Assembly (NCBI GenBank): GCA_019113175.1
Contig: DXHY01000016.1
Span: 1 to 64,000 of the forward strand
Source: Candidatus Eisenbergiella stercoravium
GTDB taxonomy: Bacteria > Bacillota > Clostridia > Lachnospirales > Lachnospiraceae
DNA: 64,000 nucleotides
Direction: 5' to 3'
Part shown: piece by piece, positions 8,765-16,708 of the stretch
Position numbering within the stretch: position 1 is the first letter of the stretch
Layout: each line of letters begins with the position of its first letter
Made by a program: the position numbers and the translations under genes
Notes under the pieces: model-generated
Seen by the model: the letters and a program-made list of their open reading frames with translations, nothing else
Database searches by the model: none
What the model was told of the DNA's origin: nothing

Positions 8765-9412
8765 CTATTTCATCTTAACTACTTTAATCTTATGAGCCTC
8801 TATATCAAATAATGCCTGAATCACCTCGGTTATGTTTTTCTGGATCAGGGCGTCTCCTCCTCCCTGGGCAACCACGGTCACGCCCTCGATTTCCGGCTGT
8901 GTGGTCTGAGAAATATAGGGAGTCCGGCTTCCGTCCGAATCCGTAATGTACACCGTGCTTTCCTCCTGCCTGGCGCTTTCCGATTCCCTGGTTCCGCCCG
9001 CGCTGTCTGTCTCGCTCATCCGTTCTGATTCCGAAGGCACATCCTTCTCCACCACCTGCTGGCCCGAGGCGCGGACGGTTACCATCACCTTTGTCTCTCC
9101 CACCCCTTCCATGGAGGATAGAAGCTCCTCCAGCTGCTTTTCCATTTCTTTTGCATATCCCGCCTCCCATTCCGTGCCGCTTCCCGCGCCTGCAGTACCG
9201 GCTCCCGGCTCCTGCTGTTCAGAAAAGATTTCTTCCGGAAGGGGTTCCTCCGCGTTCTCTTCCCGCCGTCCTCCCGTGGGGATGGCAATCACCATGATCA
9301 GGAGCCCGAGAAGAGCAACCACCGCCATGTTTTCCCGGGTGAGCTTTTTCTTCCATTTTTCCAGGCCTTTTGTCAGACCTGTTTCCCTGCCCCCTGTCCT
9401 GCGTTCATCCAT
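8765..9412 (-). CDS. spoIIIAG: Stage III sporulation protein AG
   Basis: This 215-residue protein has one membrane segment near residues 30-46 (MAVVALLGLLIMVIAIPTG), a Glu/Gly-rich linker, then a ring-forming domain of the secretin-like RBM type (YAKEMEKQLEELLSSMEGVGETKVMVTVRASG; later PEIEGVTVVAQGGGDALIQKNITEVIQALFDIEAHKIKVVKMK). SpoIIIAG forms the large ring of the feeding-tube channel between mother cell and forespore. Its start overlaps the end of spoIIIAF by eight bases, indicating tight coupling. Confidence 0.94.
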   Translation of the reverse strand: MDERRTGGRETGLTKGLEKWKKKLTRENMAVVALLGLLIMVIAIPTGGRREENAEEPLPEEIFSEQQEPGAGTAGAGSGTEWEAGYAKEMEKQLEELLSSMEGVGETKVMVTVRASGQQVVEKDVPSESERMSETDSAGGTRESESARQEESTVYITDSDGSRTPYISQTTQPEIEGVTVVAQGGGDALIQKNITEVIQALFDIEAHKIKVVKMK

Positions 9413-10091
9413 CCCAGATCACCTCCAGCTTTTCCGGTTCCATGCCCAGCTCCTTTGCGAAGGCAGTCTGAAGACTGCTGCCTTCCTCCGCCTGCACCGC
9501 GGCATCATCCCCCTGTTCCTTCTGTGTCTCCATCCGGCTATCCGGCATTTCCACCCCGGCGTTATCCAACTCTCCGCTGTCCGTTTCTCCATCCGTCGAC
9601 TCCGCCTTCCCCCTGTCCTCTCCCGCCCGGATCTGCCCCACCTCGATTCTGTCGATGGATATTTCATCTTCCATTCCATTTTTCCCTCCATCCCTGCTCC
9701 TCACAGTCAGGGAAAGAACGCCGTTCTCATCCAGGGAGGCAGATACCAGACGGACGTTCCATTCCTCACAGAGTCCGGAAAGACGTTCGGAAAGCGCCGC
9801 TTCCAGGCCATCCTGCGCATAGCCTCCTTCCTTCAGTTCTGCCTGCTCCACCTGGTTTTCAATGCGCTGCATTTCCTGTTCATATTCTGCCAGGGCGGCG
9901 GAAAAAACCGTCTCCGCGTCAAAGCCTCCCAGCGAAAGCAGTGGCAGGGCGAGCCGGGAGAGCACCATGACGCCGATGATGATCCGCGCATACTTTTCAT
10001 AGCCGCCCTCCGGCAGGAAGCGCAGGATCACCTGAGCGGCCAGGAGAAAAATGGTAATGCTTTTTAACAGTTCCAGAAAACCGCTTCCCAG
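9405..10091 (-). CDS. spoIIIAF: Stage III sporulation protein AF, probable CTG start
   Basis: The protein starts with two membrane segments (LLKSITIFLLAAQVILRFL and IIIGVMVLSRLALPLL) enclosing the family-typical PEGGYEKYAR stretch, followed by a soluble domain. The track start at 10157 is a TTG with no ribosome site. No ATG or GTG suits the homologous N-terminus, but AAAGGAGGGAGACTT lies directly before a CTG at 10091. That gives about 228 residues and the expected short N-terminal tail, so I use the CTG. The family is about 200 residues. It is a component of the SpoIIIA channel. The start remains uncertain. Confidence 0.86.
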   Translation of the reverse strand: MGSGFLELLKSITIFLLAAQVILRFLPEGGYEKYARIIIGVMVLSRLALPLLSLGGFDAETVFSAALAEYEQEMQRIENQVEQAELKEGGYAQDGLEAALSERLSGLCEEWNVRLVSASLDENGVLSLTVRSRDGGKNGMEDEISIDRIEVGQIRAGEDRGKAESTDGETDSGELDNAGVEMPDSRMETQKEQGDDAAVQAEEGSSLQTAFAKELGMEPEKLEVIWDG

Positions 10092-10169
10092 AAGTCTCCC
10101 TCCTTTTCCCGCCGGATGATGTGCAGCACGGCCTGCGGCAGCCGGACAATCCCGCAAACGTGATTTTTA

Positions 10170-11228
10170 TTACCGAAGCGTTCCCGCCAGGCAGGTGATG
10201 ATGGCAAACAGAATCAGAAAGCAGGCCAGCGCGGTGAAAACGATCCGCAGCAGCACGAACACCGCGTCGCCCGCCCTGTCGATACAGCCCGTCAGCCTCT
10301 TATCCGCGCTCAGCCCAAGCAGTCCGGCGCACAGCTTCAGAATCGCTCCGTACAGAAAAAGCTTTAAAAAAGGAACGATACATAAAGCGAGCAGAAGCAG
10401 GATGGCGGCGGCGCCAAGCCCGTTTTTAATGAGGACCGCAGAACCCAGCAAAAGCTGGGCTGTCCCTTCCGCCAGCCCGCCAAGGCCTGGAATGGAGGAA
10501 AGAAGCCTTGTGGCTGAGCTGATTTTCAGGCCCTCCAGCACGGGAGACACCATGGACTGCAGGACGCCGATCCCCGTAATACAGGTCAGCAGAAATTTCA
10601 GGCCTCCGGACAACGCCTTTTTCATGAGATCGATGAGGGAGGAAAGCTTTTCTTCCTCCCACAGGCCATTCATCACCACCAGCATCATGTAAACATCCGC
10701 AGCGGGCAGACCGACGCTCATCAAAAGCTGCTCCACTCCGTAGATCAGAAGCAGGATCAGCTCATAGTACCCGGCCGCCGTCATGGTTCCCGCAGAAAAA
10801 CCCAGCGCAATCATAAAAGTCGGAAGAAAAAGGCGGACGAAAAGGAGGATTTTATCAAGCAGGTCCTCCGCGATCCCGGCCGCCTGGGAAAAGGTGGCAA
10901 GCACAATGAGGAGTATCAGCAGACAGGCGACAAAATGTGCGATATCCGCGATCTGGTGGTTTTTAAACGCCTGTGCCGCCACCGTAAACAGGGACGACAG
11001 GATTCCTGCCAGAAGAAGCATCAGAAACAGATTTTTCATTCCCGCAGCCTCTCCGGTTATCCCGTCCCGCAGTGAAGTGACAAGCAGGGTGACGGCATCC
11101 TTCCAGTTTCCCGCAAGGAGCTGTCCCAGAAAGCCTGAAAAATCTACGGAAAATCCGGGAAACAGCTCGTTCATCCGCTCCGACATCGCGTCCAGATTCA
11201 GTTCCCCAAGCAGCCCGTCCTGTTCCAC
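10170..11228 (-). CDS. spoIIIAE: Stage III sporulation protein AE
   Basis: This polytopic membrane protein of about 352 residues has a hydrophilic N-terminal region (NELFPGFSVDFSGFLGQLL) and then about eight hydrophobic segments. Conserved stretches include FLPTFMIALGFSAG and PGLGGLAEG. SpoIIIAE is the main integral membrane component of the feeding-tube complex. I prefer the GTG at 11228 to the ATG at 11240 because GGAGGTAAAA precedes the GTG, while the ATG forms part of that site. The usual cleavable signal peptide of many homologues is not visible. Confidence 0.93.
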   Translation of the reverse strand: MEQDGLLGELNLDAMSERMNELFPGFSVDFSGFLGQLLAGNWKDAVTLLVTSLRDGITGEAAGMKNLFLMLLLAGILSSLFTVAAQAFKNHQIADIAHFVACLLILLIVLATFSQAAGIAEDLLDKILLFVRLFLPTFMIALGFSAGTMTAAGYYELILLLIYGVEQLLMSVGLPAADVYMMLVVMNGLWEEEKLSSLIDLMKKALSGGLKFLLTCITGIGVLQSMVSPVLEGLKISSATRLLSSIPGLGGLAEGTAQLLLGSAVLIKNGLGAAAILLLLALCIVPFLKLFLYGAILKLCAGLLGLSADKRLTGCIDRAGDAVFVLLRIVFTALACFLILFAIITCLAGTLR

Positions 11229-11251
11229 TTTTACCTCCATGTCGAAGCGTT

Positions 11252-11638
11252 TCAGCTCATAAAGCCCGCGATGGTTTCAACCAGAGAAAGAAAAACGGGC
11301 ATTCCCGCCAGCAGCACCGCCGTTTTTCCAAACAGCTCCACCTGCGCCGCGATGGACGAAAAGCCCGCGTCCCGGCACAGTCCGGCGCAAAACTCGCTCA
11401 GCCAGGTGATTCCCACCACCTTAAACAGAATTCCCAGATACTCTCCGCTGCCGGACAGGCGGTTTCCAAAAGCGGAAACCGCTTCCTTCATCTGCCCCAG
11501 ATAAGCGCCTGCATGGGAAAAAATCAGGACCGATACGGCTATCCCAAGCAAAATGCCATATTCCTGCTTCCCGCTTTTAACCAGAAGCCCGGTCAGCACT
11601 CCCACAATTCCCAGCAGGGCAACTCTCACCACATCCAT
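11252..11638 (-). CDS. spoIIIAD: Stage III sporulation protein AD
   Basis: A small membrane protein of about 128 residues beginning MDVVRVALLGIVGVLTGLLVKSGKQEYGILLGIAVS. It has several hydrophobic segments and a C-terminal GITWLSEFCAGLCRDAGFSSIAAQVELFGKTAVLL, typical of SpoIIIAD. The ATG at 11638 has GGGAGGTGCGGC upstream; the longer track start reads through low-quality sequence. SpoIIIAC and SpoIIIAD are homologous to each other and belong to the channel base. It is flanked by spoIIIAC and spoIIIAE in the standard order. Confidence 0.94.
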   Translation of the reverse strand: MDVVRVALLGIVGVLTGLLVKSGKQEYGILLGIAVSVLIFSHAGAYLGQMKEAVSAFGNRLSGSGEYLGILFKVVGITWLSEFCAGLCRDAGFSSIAAQVELFGKTAVLLAGMPVFLSLVETIAGFMS

Positions 11639-11706
11639 GCCGCACCTCCCTCCTGCCGCCGGGGGCAGTATTCCTTCCTGCAAGCCCCGCTTTCCCGTCA
11701 CACGGC

Positions 11707-11901
11707 TCACAGATCAAACAGATTCTGCACGGAAACGAACAGATCATAAATATAAGGGATGATCCAGGTCAGCACCAGAATCAGCCCGGCGAGGGAAAGC
11801 AGAAAGGCATGCTCTTCCCTCCCGCTGTGCTTCAGGATCTGGCTCAATATGGTGACCAGAATGCCCACGGCCGCTATTTTAAAAATCAGACCTATTTCCA
11901 T
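11707..11901 (-). CDS. spoIIIAC: Stage III sporulation protein AC
   Basis: A 64-residue protein with two membrane segments: IGLIFKIAAVGILVTILSQIL, a charged turn HSGREEHA, then FLLSLAGLILVLTWIIPYIYDLF. Length and pattern match SpoIIIAC. The ATG at 11901 is chosen because GGAGGTAGGA precedes it. The ATG at 11913 in the track forms part of that ribosome site. The same ATGGAGGTA arrangement occurs before spoIIIAE. Confidence 0.93.
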   Translation of the reverse strand: MEIGLIFKIAAVGILVTILSQILKHSGREEHAFLLSLAGLILVLTWIIPYIYDLFVSVQNLFDL

Positions 11902-11964
11902 TCCTACCTCCATGCCGAAGTGTTTTACGCTGAGGCTCGCGCGCCGGCCGCTCCCGTCCCTTTT

Positions 11965-12483
11965 TCAGAAAAGCAGGATGGCGAGCAGAAGCCCCGCCGC
12001 TGCGCTGATGGACAGAATCGTTTTTTTCCCGTTTTCCGCGGCGTGCTGCGCCGCTTCCTTTGCCTGTGACATCTCACCCGCAAACTGCTCCAGCGCTGCG
12101 AGCTGCATTCGTCCGTCCACAAATCCCGTATACTCCGGAAATGTCATCACAAGCGCCTTTTCCCGTCCTCCAAGGACAGTCTGTTTCAGATATTCCGGCA
12201 TCAGCTCCTCCCATGCCTCCTTCAGGGTAATCCCCGGCTCCGCGCGCACCTGCGTTCCGATTCGGCGCAGGCAGTTCCCCAGCGTCCCTTCCAGACGGCT
12301 TCCTACCCGGAGGAGCCCGTCCGGCAGAGTCAGGCGGCTGTATCCCACCTCGCTCTCCAGCATGACGAAGGCTCTCTCCAGAAGCTTCAGCTGTTCCGCC
12401 CTCCGTTCCAGATCCCTCCAGATGCACCAGCCGAATCCGGAGGAACCTGCGATGAGCAGGCAGGCGCCGACAAACCTCAGCAT
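11965..12483 (-). CDS. spoIIIAB: Stage III sporulation protein AB
   Basis: A 172-residue protein with an N-terminal hydrophobic segment (FVGACLLIAGSSGFGWCIW), a central soluble domain with LERAFVMLESEVGYSRLTLPDGLLRVG and GFVDGRMQLAALEQF, and a C-terminal segment (TILSISAAAGLLLAILLF). This is the layout of SpoIIIAB, related to type II secretion GspF proteins. Its start overlaps the end of spoIIIAA by seven bases. Together the two resemble an ATPase with its membrane platform. Confidence 0.94.
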   Translation of the reverse strand: MLRFVGACLLIAGSSGFGWCIWRDLERRAEQLKLLERAFVMLESEVGYSRLTLPDGLLRVGSRLEGTLGNCLRRIGTQVRAEPGITLKEAWEELMPEYLKQTVLGGREKALVMTFPEYTGFVDGRMQLAALEQFAGEMSQAKEAAQHAAENGKKTILSISAAAGLLLAILLF

Positions 12484-13529
12484 ACCTCTCTCCAGAGGGG
12501 ATTTCCATCCCCATCCAGCACGGAAACGCTTCTCCCCTGCCCGTTTCTTTCGGAACGGCCTTCTCTATCGCAGCAGTCTTCGCTTTCGAAGCGTCCTCCT
12601 GCTCCGGCGCATTCTCTTCGTTCCGGGCGGCCTTCTCCGGCGCGGCCCCTTCCGGAAAGCAGCACGTATCTGGAAAATACGGAGGCTCCCGTCCCGAACA
12701 GCCTCTCCTGCGCCTCGCGGATATTTCCCGCGTGCATGGTCGCAAGGACCGCGCAGCCGCATTTCAGGGCCTGTCGGACAGACCGGAGCTCCTCCTCTCC
12801 TCCCAGCTCATCCACGGCGATCACCTCCGGCGCCATGGAACGAAGCAGAAGCATCATTCCCTCCGCCTTCGGACAGCCGTCCAGCACATCCGTCCGCATT
12901 CCCACGTCATTCTGCGCCATGCCATGAAAGGAGCCCGCAATTTCCGACCGTTCATCCACCACGCCCACCGTTCTGCCCGGGCTGAAACAGTTTCCGTCGG
13001 AAATCTGCCGCACCAGGTCCCGAAGCAGCGTGGTCTTCCCGCAGCCGGGCGGGGAAAGAATCAGAACGTTCAGCGGCCTTGCGTCCTCGTAAACCCAGGG
13101 CAGCAGGCTGTCCGCCGCTCCTTTGATTTCATGGGAGATCCGGATGTTCATTCCGGATACGTATTTCAGATTTCTCACCTTTCCTCCGTCAGTCAGAACC
13201 GCCTCGCCCACCAGCCCCATCCTGTGCCCGCCCGGCAGGGTCAGATAGCCCCTGCTGATCTCCTCCTCATACGCGTACATGGAGCTGCTGCACACATAGG
13301 ACAGAAGCTCCTCCAGCTCTGCGCGGTCTGCCCGAACTGCCTGTCCCTCCCGTTCCGTCAGCCCGCCGTTGACGGTCAGGAAATATTCTCTTCCTTCCAT
13401 ATATAAAAGAACCGGCCGACCGGCGCGCAGCCGGATCTCCTGAAGCCGCTCTCCCTGCTCTGCCGCCTGCTTCCACCGGTTTCTCATGGCCTCCGGAAAA
13501 ATCCGGAGAATATCCTCTCTGACCGCCAT
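12477..13529 (-). CDS. spoIIIAA: Stage III sporulation protein AA (ATPase)
   Basis: SpoIIIAA is the cytosolic secretion-type ATPase of the complex. Visible are Walker A GCGKTTLL, VGVVDERSEIAG, DVLDGCPKAEGMMLLLRSMAPEVIAVDELGG (Walker B region) and LATMHAG. The ATG at 13529 follows GGGAGGAATGAAA and gives about 350 residues. Homologues are nearer 310. The excess is a low-complexity Arg/Glu/Gly stretch (SGRGRAGEGRPERRECAG...) just before the final VSVLDGDGNPLW. It heads an eight-gene operon with short gaps or overlaps. A sigma-E promoter is expected but I could not place one. Confidence 0.93.
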   Translation of the reverse strand: MAVREDILRIFPEAMRNRWKQAAEQGERLQEIRLRAGRPVLLYMEGREYFLTVNGGLTEREGQAVRADRAELEELLSYVCSSSMYAYEEEISRGYLTLPGGHRMGLVGEAVLTDGGKVRNLKYVSGMNIRISHEIKGAADSLLPWVYEDARPLNVLILSPPGCGKTTLLRDLVRQISDGNCFSPGRTVGVVDERSEIAGSFHGMAQNDVGMRTDVLDGCPKAEGMMLLLRSMAPEVIAVDELGGEEELRSVRQALKCGCAVLATMHAGNIREAQERLFGTGASVFSRYVLLSGRGRAGEGRPERRECAGAGGRFESEDCCDREGRSERNGQGRSVSVLDGDGNPLWREVC

Positions 13530-13639
13530 TTTCATTCCTCCCTTTCCGTCTGTTTCTGACTGCTTTGCCAGCCGGTGATTCCGGACCACGGTCTGCTTCC
13601 GTTACGGCCCGGATTCTTCTGAACCGTAATCTGCTTATC

Positions 13640-13832
13640 GTTACTATTCCCAGCACCCACCCTCATTCGCACCCGTCGCCTCTTCGAGGCTCCAGTCCCG
13701 CGCCTTACGGCGCTAAGGCTGCTCATGTGGGTGGGGTGACTGCTTCGCAGTCCAGATTCAGAATGGATAACACTTGCTTACGTGCAGGCACGACGCGCGT
13801 GTGTCCATCCTGAATCGGATGTGAATAGTAAC
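13640..13832. repeat. 193-bp structured element with terminal inverted repeats
   Basis: The ends are perfect 10-bp inverted repeats, GTTACTATTC at 13640-13649 and GAATAGTAAC at 13823-13832. Inside are nested palindromes: GCCTCTTCGAGGC, CGCCTTACGGCG, ACTGCTTCGCAGT, a CACCCAC/GTGGGTG pair, and a long imperfect pair (ATTCAGAATGGATAACAC with GTGTGTCCATCCTGAAT). There is no ORF of note. It fills most of the 369-bp gap between spoIIIAA and the regulator gene, and could be a MITE-like element or a structured RNA. Confidence 0.6.
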
Positions 13833-13871
13833 TGCTTATCTCAATATATGAGGACGGGCGGTCAGATAGAA

Positions 13872-13900
13872 TTGTATTCTGCCGGGGGATGAAATATAAT
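13872..13900 (+). promoter_or_regulatory. Promoter for the two-component regulator gene
   Basis: TTGTAT at 13872 and TATAAT at 13895 with a 17-base spacer form a good sigma-A-type promoter, about 60 bases before the regulator ATG. The -10 lies inside the left arm of a large palindrome, suggesting control by a protein bound there. Confidence 0.6.
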
Positions 13901-13929
13901 GATTGCGTAAAACGTAATCATTATATTTC
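13891..13929. promoter_or_regulatory. 39-bp near-perfect palindrome over the promoter
   Basis: GAAATATAATGATTGCGT, a 3-base loop, then ACGTAATCATTATATTTC: 18-bp arms with one mismatch. It covers the -10 element and start region and ends 29 bases before the regulator ATG. It could be an operator or a leader hairpin. It is AT-rich, with no following T run, so it does not look like a terminator. Confidence 0.6.
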
Positions 13930-13958
13930 TAACCCGCGGTTTCAGGAGAAAATACTGT

Positions 13959-14651
13959 ATGAACAAAATTTTGATAATTGATGATGATAAAGAGCTCTGC
14001 GATCTGATTCAGCGATACGTACTGACGGAAAACATGGAAGCCGACTGCTGCGGCAGCGGCAGAGAGGGGCTGGAAAGGCTGAAAAAAAGAGACTACCAGC
14101 TTGTCGTTCTGGATGTAATGCTGCCGGGCATGGACGGCTTTGAAACAATGGAAGGGATCAGGAAGGAAAGCAGCCTTCCCATTTTGATGCTCACGGCCAA
14201 AAACGACATTTCCTCCAGGGTGCGCGGTCTGCGGGCCGGCGCTGACGATTATCTGGCAAAACCCTTCGATATGGACGAGCTGATCGCCCGCATCCTCGCT
14301 CTGGTCCGTCGTTATACCCGGTTGAATCAGCCGGAAGGTTCTCCCCGGCGGCTTGCCTTCGACGGCCTGACCATTGATGCGGACGCCCGTTCCGTCACCT
14401 CCGTTCATGGAACCTTTGAGCTTCCCCCGAAGGAATTTGATCTGCTCTGGCTTCTTGCATGCCATCAGGGAAAAATTTTTACAAAGCAGAAAATCTATGA
14501 ACTCGTCTGGAAAGAGGACTACTGCTACGACGACAGCAATATCATGGCGGTCATCAGCCGCCTGAGAAAGAAGCTGGAGGCCAATCCCGGCAGGCCCGTA
14601 TATATCCAGACGATTAAGGGCGTGGGATACCGCTTCAACAGGGAGGTCTGA
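13959..14651 (+). CDS. OmpR/PhoB-family response regulator
   Basis: A 230-residue regulator: receiver domain 1-115 with acidic pocket IDDD, phospho-acceptor in VVLDVMLPGMDG, switch residues LTAKND and the DDYLAKPF lysine. A winged-helix DNA-binding domain follows from about 130 (ELPPKEFDLLWLLACHQGKIFTKQKIYELVW, and the closing IQTIKGVGYRFNR). GGAGAAAATACTGT precedes the ATG. The kinase gene follows after four bases, then an ABC transporter. This gene order resembles regulators of lantibiotic-immunity or cationic-peptide-resistance transporters such as Cpr/Lan systems. Its likely operator is the 11-bp repeat before the ATPase gene. Confidence 0.92.
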   Translation: MNKILIIDDDKELCDLIQRYVLTENMEADCCGSGREGLERLKKRDYQLVVLDVMLPGMDGFETMEGIRKESSLPILMLTAKNDISSRVRGLRAGADDYLAKPFDMDELIARILALVRRYTRLNQPEGSPRRLAFDGLTIDADARSVTSVHGTFELPPKEFDLLWLLACHQGKIFTKQKIYELVWKEDYCYDDSNIMAVISRLRKKLEANPGRPVYIQTIKGVGYRFNREV

Positions 14652-14655
14652 TGGA

Positions 14656-15573
14656 ATGGAACCGCTTACTCTCATTTCAGTCATAACTGCCTCCGCTTCC
14701 GTTCTGATCTGCGTTTTGATAATCAGGCGTGTAAAATCGCGGCTGAAGGAAATGCTTGACGCGCTTGAGGATATCAGAACGGGGAATGGCAACCGGCGCA
14801 TTTTGTCCGCGGCGGACGAGCTTACCGCGCCTATCGCCTATGAAATCAATGAGATCGTCTCCTCCTACGAGAAAAAGCTGTCCGCGTTCCGCCGGACGGA
14901 TGAAGCCAACAGACAGCTCATGACCAGTCTTTCCCATGATGTAAGGACTCCGCTGACCACACTGATCGGGTATCTTGACGCCGCTCACAGGGGGCTTGTC
15001 ACAGGCGGAGAAAAGGATGCATATATTGGGACCGCCTGCCGGAAGGCCCATGAGCTGAAGGAATATATCGACGCGCTGTTCGACTGGTTCAGGCTGAATT
15101 CCGATGAATTCACTCTGACTGTGGACACAGTCGAAGCCGCGGAGCTGACGAGGAGCATCCTGATCGACTGGATCCCGGTTCTGGAAGAAAAGCGGATCGA
15201 TTACAATGTTTCTATTCCGGAACAGCCCTTCCGGGTTCGTCTTGACCCCGACGCATATCTTCGGATTCTGAACAATCTCATACAAAATGTGATCATTCAC
15301 AGCCATGCGGACAGGATGGAGCTTTCTCTGTCAGCCCGGAACGGAAAGCTGAACATTCTTGTGGCTGATAATGGCGTTGGAATGGAAAGGGACGATCTGA
15401 AGCATATCTTTGAACGCCTGTATAAATGCGATAAGGGTCGATCCGAAAGGGGCAGCGGTCTCGGTCTGTCCATCGTCCGCCAGCTCGTCGAGAAAATGGA
15501 TGGCACAATAAGCGTGGAAAGTACGCCGGGAGAGGGAACCACATTTACCCTGCGCTTCCCTCTGGCCGTTTAA
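14656..15573 (+). CDS. Sensor histidine kinase (one TM segment)
   Basis: A 305-residue kinase with one N-terminal membrane segment (LISVITASASVLICVLII), a short HAMP-like linker and no extracytoplasmic sensor domain. The HisKA domain shows LSHDVRTPLTTLIGYLD near residue 95. The ATPase domain shows NNLIQNVIIHS (N box), ADNGVGM (G1), FERLYK (F box) and GSGLGLSIV (G2). Kinases with so little outside the membrane often sense through the partner transporter, as in Bce/Cpr-like detox modules. That role is inferred from context here. GGAGGTCTGATGGA precedes the ATG. Confidence 0.92.
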   Translation: MEPLTLISVITASASVLICVLIIRRVKSRLKEMLDALEDIRTGNGNRRILSAADELTAPIAYEINEIVSSYEKKLSAFRRTDEANRQLMTSLSHDVRTPLTTLIGYLDAAHRGLVTGGEKDAYIGTACRKAHELKEYIDALFDWFRLNSDEFTLTVDTVEAAELTRSILIDWIPVLEEKRIDYNVSIPEQPFRVRLDPDAYLRILNNLIQNVIIHSHADRMELSLSARNGKLNILVADNGVGMERDDLKHIFERLYKCDKGRSERGSGLGLSIVRQLVEKMDGTISVESTPGEGTTFTLRFPLAV

Positions 15574-15614
15574 GCTTCTCCTCTCCATAAATTCCCGAGG
15601 CAGGGTTTTAAATT

Positions 15615-15668
15615 GCAAGGTTTCTGCAAGGTTTTCGCAAGGTTCCCACAAGACCGCAGTGGTATGAT
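15615..15668 (+). promoter_or_regulatory. 11-bp tandem operator and promoter of the resistance transporter
   Basis: GCAAGGTTT starts at 15615 and 15626, GCAAGGTT at 15637, and a degenerate ACAAG at 15648, an exact 11-base period. A -10 sequence TATGAT sits at 15663, so the repeats occupy the -70 to -30 region, where the -35 element should be. Helically phased direct repeats over a weak -35 are typical of activation by OmpR-family regulators. The neighbouring response regulator is the obvious candidate. Confidence 0.72.
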
Positions 15669-15784
15669 AACAGGTGAAACAGGAAAACAGATTCCGCAGG
15701 ATGGGCGCTGTTCCCGCGCCGGGCCGGAAATTCGGGCATGGGCTTCAGGGGCAGATGCTCCTGCATGGAGGTATGGAGAAATAT

Positions 15785-16708
15785 ATGGAGGAATTTATCA
15801 TTGAAACCAGACATCTGACCAAACGGTATGGCTCGCAGAAAAGCGTTTCGGACCTGAGCATCCATGTAAAAAGGGGCAGGGTCTACGGCCTGCTCGGAAG
15901 AAACGGGGCCGGAAAGACAACGACCATGAAAATGCTTCTGGATTTGACGAAGCCCACGTCCGGAGAAATCAGAATCTGGGGAAAGCCCCTCCAGGGAAAT
16001 GAAAGAAAGGTGCTTCCCCGCATCGGCAGCCTGATTGAATCTCCCGGCTTTTATCCGAATCTCACGGCGACGGAGAATCTGCGCATTTTTGCCGCTCTGC
16101 GGGGCATACCGAACCGGCACGCGGTCAAAGACGCCCTGGACCTGGTGGGTCTGCCTTATCAGGATAAAAAGCTGTTTTCCCAATATTCTCTCGGAATGAA
16201 GCAGCGGCTTGCGATTGCCCTTGCTGTGATGCACGATCCGGAGCTTTTCATTCTGGACGAACCGACCAATGGGCTTGATCCCATCGGGATTGCGGAGATC
16301 CGCTCCTTTATCCGGCGCCTGTGCGATGAAAGCGGAAAAACCGTTCTTATTTCCAGCCACATTCTTTCCGAAATTTCCCTGATGGCTGACGATATCGGAA
16401 TCATCGACCATGGAGTGCTGCTTGAGGAAGAAAGTCTGTCCGAACTGGAAAGGAAAAACGGGCGCTATATTCATCTGGGAGTCTCCGACTCCGCACAGGC
16501 CGCCCGCCTGCTGGAAACAGCGCTTCATACGGAGCAGTTCCGGATTGACGATGACCGGAGCATCCGCATTTTTGACACCTCCCTGCCGCTCCCGCTCTTA
16601 TCTGAAACCATGGTAAAGGGCGGCGTAGCCCTGTATGATCTGCATCTGTACGAGGATACTCTGGAGGATTATTTCAAGCGTGTGACAGGAGGTGAGGGAA
16701 TTGCGTAA
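15785..16708 (+). CDS. ABC transporter ATPase, lantibiotic-immunity (LanF/BcrA/CprA) type
   Basis: About 307 residues. Walker A is GRNGAGKTTT, the signature YSLGMKQRLAIA, Walker B LFILDEPTNGLD, and the H-loop region ISSHILSEIS. The spacing and the C-terminal domain fit the BcrA/LanF group, which exports antimicrobial peptides from the membrane. The ATG at 15785 is chosen because GGAGAAAT lies six bases upstream; the track start is about 37 codons longer and reads as leader. Two permease genes follow with overlaps and the two-component genes precede it, so the five genes look like one resistance module. The substrate is inferred. Confidence 0.88.
   Translation: MEEFIIETRHLTKRYGSQKSVSDLSIHVKRGRVYGLLGRNGAGKTTTMKMLLDLTKPTSGEIRIWGKPLQGNERKVLPRIGSLIESPGFYPNLTATENLRIFAALRGIPNRHAVKDALDLVGLPYQDKKLFSQYSLGMKQRLAIALAVMHDPELFILDEPTNGLDPIGIAEIRSFIRRLCDESGKTVLISSHILSEISLMADDIGIIDHGVLLEEESLSELERKNGRYIHLGVSDSAQAARLLETALHTEQFRIDDDRSIRIFDTSLPLPLLSETMVKGGVALYDLHLYEDTLEDYFKRVTGGEGIA

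Noticed and set aside
13530-13640. Sigma-E promoter for spoIIIAA
   Set aside because: Expected from family knowledge, but I could not find a convincing -35/-10 pair at the right spacing by eye.
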